From assembly GCF_014640295.1 (NCBI RefSeq), contig NZ_BMGR01000008.1, forward strand, positions 1 through 64,000: 64,000 nt of DNA, given 5' to 3'. Both the position numbers and the translations under genes were made by a program. The notes under the pieces are model-generated. The model was not told where the DNA came from. It saw only the letters and a program-made list of their open reading frames with translations, and searched no databases. This DNA comes from Paenibacillus abyssi (lineage in GTDB: Bacteria; Bacillota; Bacilli; Paenibacillales; Paenibacillaceae). This document shows positions 59,527-64,000 of the stretch, in pieces. The stretch's first letter is position 1; the number at the start of each line of letters is the position of its first letter.

Positions 59527-61560
59527 ATGGTCAAAAAGAGAAAAGCGTTCAAAGTATTGGCGGTACCCGTGTTATGCGCGATGCTGCTCGGTAACACAGT
59601 TCCCGCATATGCATTGAATGCCAACGGGATGATTGCCGAGGTAACGACCACAACGGCGGCATTGAATGAGTTAAAGGCTGCCGTTGCAGAAGCAAAAAAG
59701 TTGAACCTGAAAGATTATCCTGCCGAATATTCAAGCCAAGTAAAGCATGCATTAGCCAGGATACACAACCTCAATCCGAACAGCGCGGTATACAAAATTA
59801 ACCAGACACGGCTTCAATTACGGGTGGCAATAGATTCATTGACAATCGACTTGCAAAAATCGACGATTGCCGATATGCAGGCGATGGTAAAGGAAGGAAA
59901 GCTCTCTTATGAGAGATTAGTCAATATGTATCTCGCTCGAATCGATCTCTACAACTCCCATACGGTTCAACTGGATGCCGTAGCAAGCATCAATCCAAAT
60001 GCGCTTCAGTTAGCCCGCCAGGCAGACGCAGCTGTGAAAGCGGATCCTTCCAAAGCCGCCGGCATGTTCGGGATTCCGGTTCTCATCAAGGACAATATCG
60101 GTACAGCCGCGGCTGATGGGATGCCAACCACGGCAGGATCCATTGCGCTTGCGAACAACTATACGGCGGACGATTCCTTCGTGGTGACGCTGCTGAAGGA
60201 ATCCGGGGCTATCATTCTCGGCAAAACCAACCTTTCGGAGTTTGCTAATTTTATCACGCGGGGAATGAGAAACGGTTATTCCACACTGGAAGGGCAAGTA
60301 CTAAATCCATATTTGCCTGGCGTGCTTGACGTATCGGGCTCGTCATCCGGCTCCGGGTCAGCCGGAGCGGCAGCACTTGCTGCAATAACGATCGGTACGG
60401 AGACTTCCGGTTCGATTCTTTCGCCATCCTTTAGGAATTCGCTTGTAGGGCTGAAACCGACCGTAGGCCTTGTAAGCCGGAGCGGGATTATCCCGCTTTC
60501 GCACAGCCAGGATACGGCAGGGCCGATGGGACGCAGCGTGGAGGATGTAGCCACCTTGTTGACCGCCATGCAGGGCTATGATCCGGATGACATCCATATC
60601 AACATGGGTATTGATAACGAAATCATAGTTGATGCTGCTTATCTGAACGCCCATACCGAGAGATACGGGGACTATTTAAATAAAGATGGGCTGAAAGGAA
60701 AAACGCTCGGTGTCTATAGCATTCCCGACAAAGAAAGGCAGCCTGATGTGTATGAAACGTTCGTAAAGGCAATTCAGGTACTGGAAAATCAGGGGGCAAA
60801 AATTGTCTATGCCTCAAACGGCGAAGGTTTGTCCAGCGAATTGAAGGCGGCGCCGGCATCGAAGGTCCTCTTTTACGACTTTAAGCAAGATATCGAACTT
60901 TATTTGAAAGCCCAGAAAAATCCGATCGTAGCTAGTGACAATCAGACCGTTATTACAAGTCTGCAGGACATCATCGATTACAACAAAAAGCATTTGAATC
61001 TCTTAAAATACGGCCAAAGCATTCTTGAGGAAGCTGTAGCGTACGACATGACGCCGGGTTCTAACGATTACCAAGCCTATGAGGAGCAACGGGCAGCGGA
61101 CATTGAATACTCCAGAAAGAACGGCATTAACTACCTGCTCAACAAATATAGCTTGGACGGACTCATCGGAATGAACGGCGCAACGACAGGCATCGCGGCC
61201 AGGGCCGGCTATCCAAGCATTACGGTGCCGGCGGGTTATCGCACAGCCGAAGGCAGTAATGGGGAGCCAATCAATTTGCAATTTACAGGCGATGCCTTCA
61301 CGGAAGAACAACTCATCCAAATGGGTTATGCGTTCGAGCAAGCGACGAAAGCGCGTGTGGCGCCGGGAATGGCTGTGAAGGACCGCCTGAAGCAGCTGAT
61401 CGATGACGCGGCAGCGGGCAATTTCACCGGCCCGGAATACGACGCAGCCGTCGCTGTGTACAAGAGCAACTTCGCAACGCAGCAGGAAGTCGATAAGACC
61501 GGAAATGCCCTGTATTATAAGCTGTACCTTTCTTGGTGGCCCGATTTCTTCAAGAGCTAA
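59527..61560 (+). CDS. Secreted amidase-signature enzyme
   Basis: The 677-residue protein has a signal peptide (VLAVPVLCAMLLGNTVPAYA), an extra N-terminal helical domain of about 80 residues and an amidase-signature domain. Catalytic elements are the Lys in VLIKDNIGT, the Gly/Ser loop SGSSSGSGSAGAAALAAITI and the Ser in GTETSGSIL, followed by LVGLKPTVGLVS. A short C-terminal extension follows. It would hydrolyse amide bonds outside the cell; similar secreted amidases are common in Paenibacillus. The start is the ATG at 59527, eight bases after TGGAGG. Confidence 0.92.
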   Translation: MVKKRKAFKVLAVPVLCAMLLGNTVPAYALNANGMIAEVTTTTAALNELKAAVAEAKKLNLKDYPAEYSSQVKHALARIHNLNPNSAVYKINQTRLQLRVAIDSLTIDLQKSTIADMQAMVKEGKLSYERLVNMYLARIDLYNSHTVQLDAVASINPNALQLARQADAAVKADPSKAAGMFGIPVLIKDNIGTAAADGMPTTAGSIALANNYTADDSFVVTLLKESGAIILGKTNLSEFANFITRGMRNGYSTLEGQVLNPYLPGVLDVSGSSSGSGSAGAAALAAITIGTETSGSILSPSFRNSLVGLKPTVGLVSRSGIIPLSHSQDTAGPMGRSVEDVATLLTAMQGYDPDDIHINMGIDNEIIVDAAYLNAHTERYGDYLNKDGLKGKTLGVYSIPDKERQPDVYETFVKAIQVLENQGAKIVYASNGEGLSSELKAAPASKVLFYDFKQDIELYLKAQKNPIVASDNQTVITSLQDIIDYNKKHLNLLKYGQSILEEAVAYDMTPGSNDYQAYEEQRAADIEYSRKNGINYLLNKYSLDGLIGMNGATTGIAARAGYPSITVPAGYRTAEGSNGEPINLQFTGDAFTEEQLIQMGYAFEQATKARVAPGMAVKDRLKQLIDDAAAGNFTGPEYDAAVAVYKSNFATQQEVDKTGNALYYKLYLSWWPDFFKS

Positions 61561-61717
61561 GAAATTTAACCTCATTAACGACTCGTATCCATCAATCAGC
61601 TTAGAAAATGGTATAATGGAGGAACGTGAGTTGAAAGCTAACGCACACTTTGACAGTCACAGGTTTCATAACTAAGATATAAGAAATGATTTTTGTAAAA
61701 CTTCATAGGGTATAGCA

Positions 61718-61905
61718 AATAGGTGTGAATAGAATGCTTCCACAAGCTTCTATCGCTTAAAAGGGAAGTTCGGTTAGATTCCGACACGGACCCGCCACTG
61801 TATATGGATTTCAGCTGTTACCGGCTGATGCCTTTCAGAATAACCACTGGTATAACGCCGGGAAGGTCTGAAAGAGATGTCCTTAGTCAGGAGACCTGCC
61901 TATTT
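61718..61905 (+). ncRNA. Cobalamin (B12) riboswitch
   Basis: The conserved B12 elements appear in order: AAAAGGGAAGTTCGGTTAGA, GACCCGCCACTGTA, the TGCCTTTCAGAATAACCACTG arm, CGGGAAGG and the B12-box end AGTCAGGAGACCTGCC. At 62016-62056 a strong intrinsic terminator (AAGCATTTC...GAAATGCTT, eight T) precedes the next gene, so high adenosylcobalamin should switch transcription off. Confidence 0.93.
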
Positions 61906-62015
61906 TAACAACACTGCAACCCTACGTGGAATTAGGGAGTGTTAGAGACCGGAAGATTCTTTTGTCAGGCGGTTCAGCTTCTTCGGGAAGTGACCATCTT
62001 AATAAAGTTTTATCC

Positions 62016-62056
62016 AAGCATTTCTAACATTCTCAATGTTGGAAATGCTTTTTTTT
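62016..62056 (+). terminator. Riboswitch-controlled terminator
   Basis: AAGCATTTCTAACATT pairs with AATGTTGGAAATGCTT and is followed by eight T. It sits between the B12 aptamer and the nitroreductase start, the expression platform position. Confidence 0.88.
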
Positions 62057-62083
62057 ATTTTCGATTACAAGGAGATGCCGACA

Positions 62084-62641
62084 ATGTCCATTATGAAGGT
62101 GTTAAAAAACCGAAGAGCAGTAAGAAACTATGAGGCAAGGGAAGTGGAGACGGACAAAATCAATGCGCTGCTGGAAGCGGCCACCTGGGCGCCTAACGAC
62201 CGATTGCGGGAGCCTTGGCATTTTTATGTTATCCGAGGGGAAGCAAAAGGGCGGTATGAGCAGATTGCCCGGGAATTTCTGGAGGAGCGCTTTCCTACAA
62301 AGCCGCACCTGGTCAAAGAATCCATCGCGGTGCTTGAAGCGACGCCTCTGGTCATAATAGCCACTTCAGAGATCATACCGGGAGATGAAGCGTCCTCCGA
62401 GGACAACGAATATGCTGTGGCTTGTGCGATACATTCGATGTGGCTGACTGCGCAGGAGTTAGGATTGGGCCTCGTATGGCGGACCAGAGGCATCGGTCTT
62501 GTCCGAGACGAACGGTTGTTCAAGCTGATCGGCTCCCCGGAGAACAGGAAGATCATCGGGGCCGTTTTTGTCGGGTACTCTTCCGCTGAGAGTGTGGAAA
62601 CAAAACGTACAGACTTCCAAGAAAAAACGACTTGGTTATAG
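62084..62641 (+). CDS. Nitroreductase-family flavoprotein under a B12 riboswitch
   Basis: The 185-residue protein has the FMN-binding opening NRRAVRNYEAREVETDKINA, the APNDRLREPWHFYVI segment and AIHSMWLTAQELGLGLVWRT, and ends in a GYSSAE phosphate loop region. It is closest to YfhC/YdgI-type nitroreductases. BluB, which makes the B12 lower ligand dimethylbenzimidazole, belongs to the same superfamily, so the riboswitch hints at a role in cobalamin synthesis or in a B12-replaceable reaction. This is not proven. The start is the ATG at 62084, 11 bases after AAGGAG. Confidence 0.85.
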   Translation: MSIMKVLKNRRAVRNYEAREVETDKINALLEAATWAPNDRLREPWHFYVIRGEAKGRYEQIAREFLEERFPTKPHLVKESIAVLEATPLVIIATSEIIPGDEASSEDNEYAVACAIHSMWLTAQELGLGLVWRTRGIGLVRDERLFKLIGSPENRKIIGAVFVGYSSAESVETKRTDFQEKTTWL

Positions 62642-62761
62642 AACGATCCGTTTAACAAAATTTATTCACCGTTTGTGGAATCTGAAGAGTTACAATCAGG
62701 AAGCCGGAAAGGATATCAGGAAGGCGATCCGGTCAAGCTTGCAAAGGCTTTAATCACATAA
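62642..62761 (+). pseudogene. 3' remnant of a dehydrogenase-like gene
   Basis: In frame after the nitroreductase TAG, 39 codons read NDPFNKIYSPFVESEELQSG, then KGYQEGDPVKLAKALIT, and stop. The GDPVKLAKALIT ending resembles the C-terminus of short-chain dehydrogenases. No start remains. Hairpin GGTCGTCCTAA/TTAGGGCGACC (62764-62790) follows, probably a terminator. Confidence 0.4.
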
Positions 62762-62885
62762 CGGGTCGTCCTAATTGTATTAGGGCGACCTTAAATCGTT
62801 ATTGTGCTTTTCAATGGATAAGGGAGAATACCTGGAGGTTATTATTTCTTACAGGTTTCGCTGAAGGTGATGCATGAAGGGGCTA

Positions 62886-62936
62886 CAAAAAACGCCGGTA
62901 AAATACCCGAATGGAGACAGGTATTTCACCGGCGTT
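62886..62936 (-). terminator. Intrinsic terminator of the MMPL transporter gene
   Basis: On the minus strand AACGCCGGTGAAATACC pairs with GGTATTTTACCGGCGTT and is followed by TTTTTG, nine bases after the stop. Confidence 0.88.
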
Positions 62937-62945
62937 CACGCTGTC

Positions 62946-64000
62946 TTAGGCGTTTGCGCCGTCCCTGGCTTTGAGCTCGGCGATCAGCTTATCGCCCTCG
63001 ACATCCAGGTTCGGAAGCATGCGGTCCAGCCATTTCGGCAGCCACCAGGCTTTGTCGCCGAAGAGGGCCATGATGGCGGGAACCAGCGCCATGCGGACGA
63101 CGAAGGCGTCGATGAGGATGCCGACCGCCAGCGCGAAACCGATCTGCTTGATCATGATATCATGCGTAAATATGAATCCTGCGAATACGGCGACCATAAT
63201 GATGGCAGCAGCCACTACGACACGGCTCGCCTGGTTGTATCCATGAATAACGCTCTTGCTGCCCCGATGTCCATGGACGTAAGATTCGCGCATGGAAGAG
63301 ACAAGGAAGACCTGATAGTCCATCGCCAATCCGTAGAGAATCCCTGTGACCATGATCGGGATAAAGCTCATGAGCGGGCCGCCGGTATCAACACCGAAGA
63401 GGCTGCTAAACCAACCCCACTGGAACACTGCTGTGGTCAGCCCGAATGTCGCCAGCACGCTGAGCAGGAAGCCGACCGTCGCCTTGATCGGGACGAGAAT
63501 CGACCGGAAGACCAACAGCAGAATGATCAGCGAGAGGATGACAATGACACCGACGTAGAGCGGGAAGACTTCCGCGAGCCTGGACGACATATCGATGTTG
63601 ATCGCGGTGAATCCTGTAACCCCAAGCGTAACGTCATGGTTCTGTGCAATCGACGAATCGGCGGCGCGCAGATCTCCTACAAGGTTCTTGGTCTCCGCAT
63701 CAGTCGGTCCCGTGTCCGGTATAACGCTCAAGATGGCGATGTTTCCATCCTGGTTTACGCCAAGGGGCGAAACCACGGACACATTGTTAACCTGCTGAAT
63801 GTCCAACACAAGATTGTTAAGCGTCTGCGGCGTGATCGTACCGGATGGATCATTCGGTTCGGCGACGATAAGCAGAGGACCGTTGAATCCCTCTCCGAAA
63901 CCATCAGAGATCGCCTCGTAACTCTGCCGTGCGGACGTGTCCAGGTTCGCTGTAGCGCCGGAAGGCATACCGAGTTCCATCTTGGCAACCGGAATCGCCG
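62946..64000 (-). CDS. MMPL-family (RND-type) transporter, 5' part outside the window
   Basis: The visible 351 codons encode the C-terminal half of an MMPL/RND exporter: an extracellular domain (GPLLIVAEPNDPSGTI), then membrane segments VGVIVILSLIILLLVF, VGFLLSVLATFGLTTAV, the conserved GLAMDYQVFL in SFIPIMVTGILYGLAMDYQV, VAAAIIMVAVFAGFIF and IGFALAVGILIDAFVVRM. The Asp-Tyr pair in GLAMDYQVF matches the proton-relay motif. It probably exports lipids or drugs. The frame stays open past base 64000, so the start is missing. Confidence 0.92.
   Translation of the reverse strand, partial: AIPVAKMELGMPSGATANLDTSARQSYEAISDGFGEGFNGPLLIVAEPNDPSGTITPQTLNNLVLDIQQVNNVSVVSPLGVNQDGNIAILSVIPDTGPTDAETKNLVGDLRAADSSIAQNHDVTLGVTGFTAINIDMSSRLAEVFPLYVGVIVILSLIILLLVFRSILVPIKATVGFLLSVLATFGLTTAVFQWGWFSSLFGVDTGGPLMSFIPIMVTGILYGLAMDYQVFLVSSMRESYVHGHRGSKSVIHGYNQASRVVVAAAIIMVAVFAGFIFTHDIMIKQIGFALAVGILIDAFVVRMALVPAIMALFGDKAWWLPKWLDRMLPNLDVEGDKLIAELKARDGANA

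Overview
The window looks like chromosome of a Paenibacillus-type Bacillota. The evidence is the housekeeping order sigW-rsiW-cdaA-cdaR-glmM-glmS, a glmS ribozyme, strong GGAGG ribosome binding sites with occasional GTG/TTG starts, intrinsic terminators after most transcription units, and tRNA clusters with encoded CCA ends. The genus is an inference from gene content and order; no rRNA or species marker is present.

Layout. 1-790: seven tRNA genes and a terminator. 831-6200: amino-sugar and maltodextrin catabolism (ROK regulator, nagBA, a GH13 neopullulanase-like enzyme). 6230-7210: a lone Fur-boxed siderophore-transport ATPase. 7335-7800: four tRNA genes with their own promoter. 7906-10784: PEP carboxylase. 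10831-18460: the envelope-stress and cell-wall-precursor block (sigW, anti-sigma, c-di-AMP cyclase and its regulator, glmM, ribozyme-controlled glmS). 18480-about 50975: a genomic island built in the Tn7 attachment site just downstream of glmS. 51160-64000: ordinary accessory chromosome (PadR/DUF1048, esterase/Rrf2, DUF441, MerR/aldo-keto reductase, FAD oxidoreductase, GH43, secreted amidase, B12-riboswitch nitroreductase, MMPL transporter running off the edge).

The main content is the island. A complete Tn7-like transposon (element A, 18485-43509, 25,025 bp) is flanked by the 5-bp duplication TCATC. It has TGT...ACA ends, four 20-bp TnsB-type sites at each end, and tnsA-tnsB-tnsC-tnsD (tniQ) in one overlapping operon next to a divergent XRE regulator. 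It carries no Cas genes, CRISPR array or tnsE. Its cargo resembles an anti-phage or DNA-processing load: an unknown gene overlapping a SIR2-domain gene, a SEFIR/TIR-like protein, an AAA_13 (RloC/PrrC-like) ATPase beside a CoiA-like nuclease, a lipoprotein nuclease, a PLD nuclease, a second RecJ-like exonuclease, and several small unknowns.

Directly outside element A, after the same TCATC, begins a second Tn7-like end with a different 20-bp repeat (43515). This stretch has lost any tns genes, carries XRE, P-loop/GNAT/ASCH, SleB-like and LRR genes, and stops at 50753 in an end with yet another repeat type. It is followed by TCATC and by the relic of another proximal end plus a decayed XRE gene. 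The site therefore appears to have been colonised several times by different Tn7-like lineages, the newest being nearest glmS. Each proximal end carries an intrinsic terminator just inside it, which would replace the glmS terminator after each insertion.
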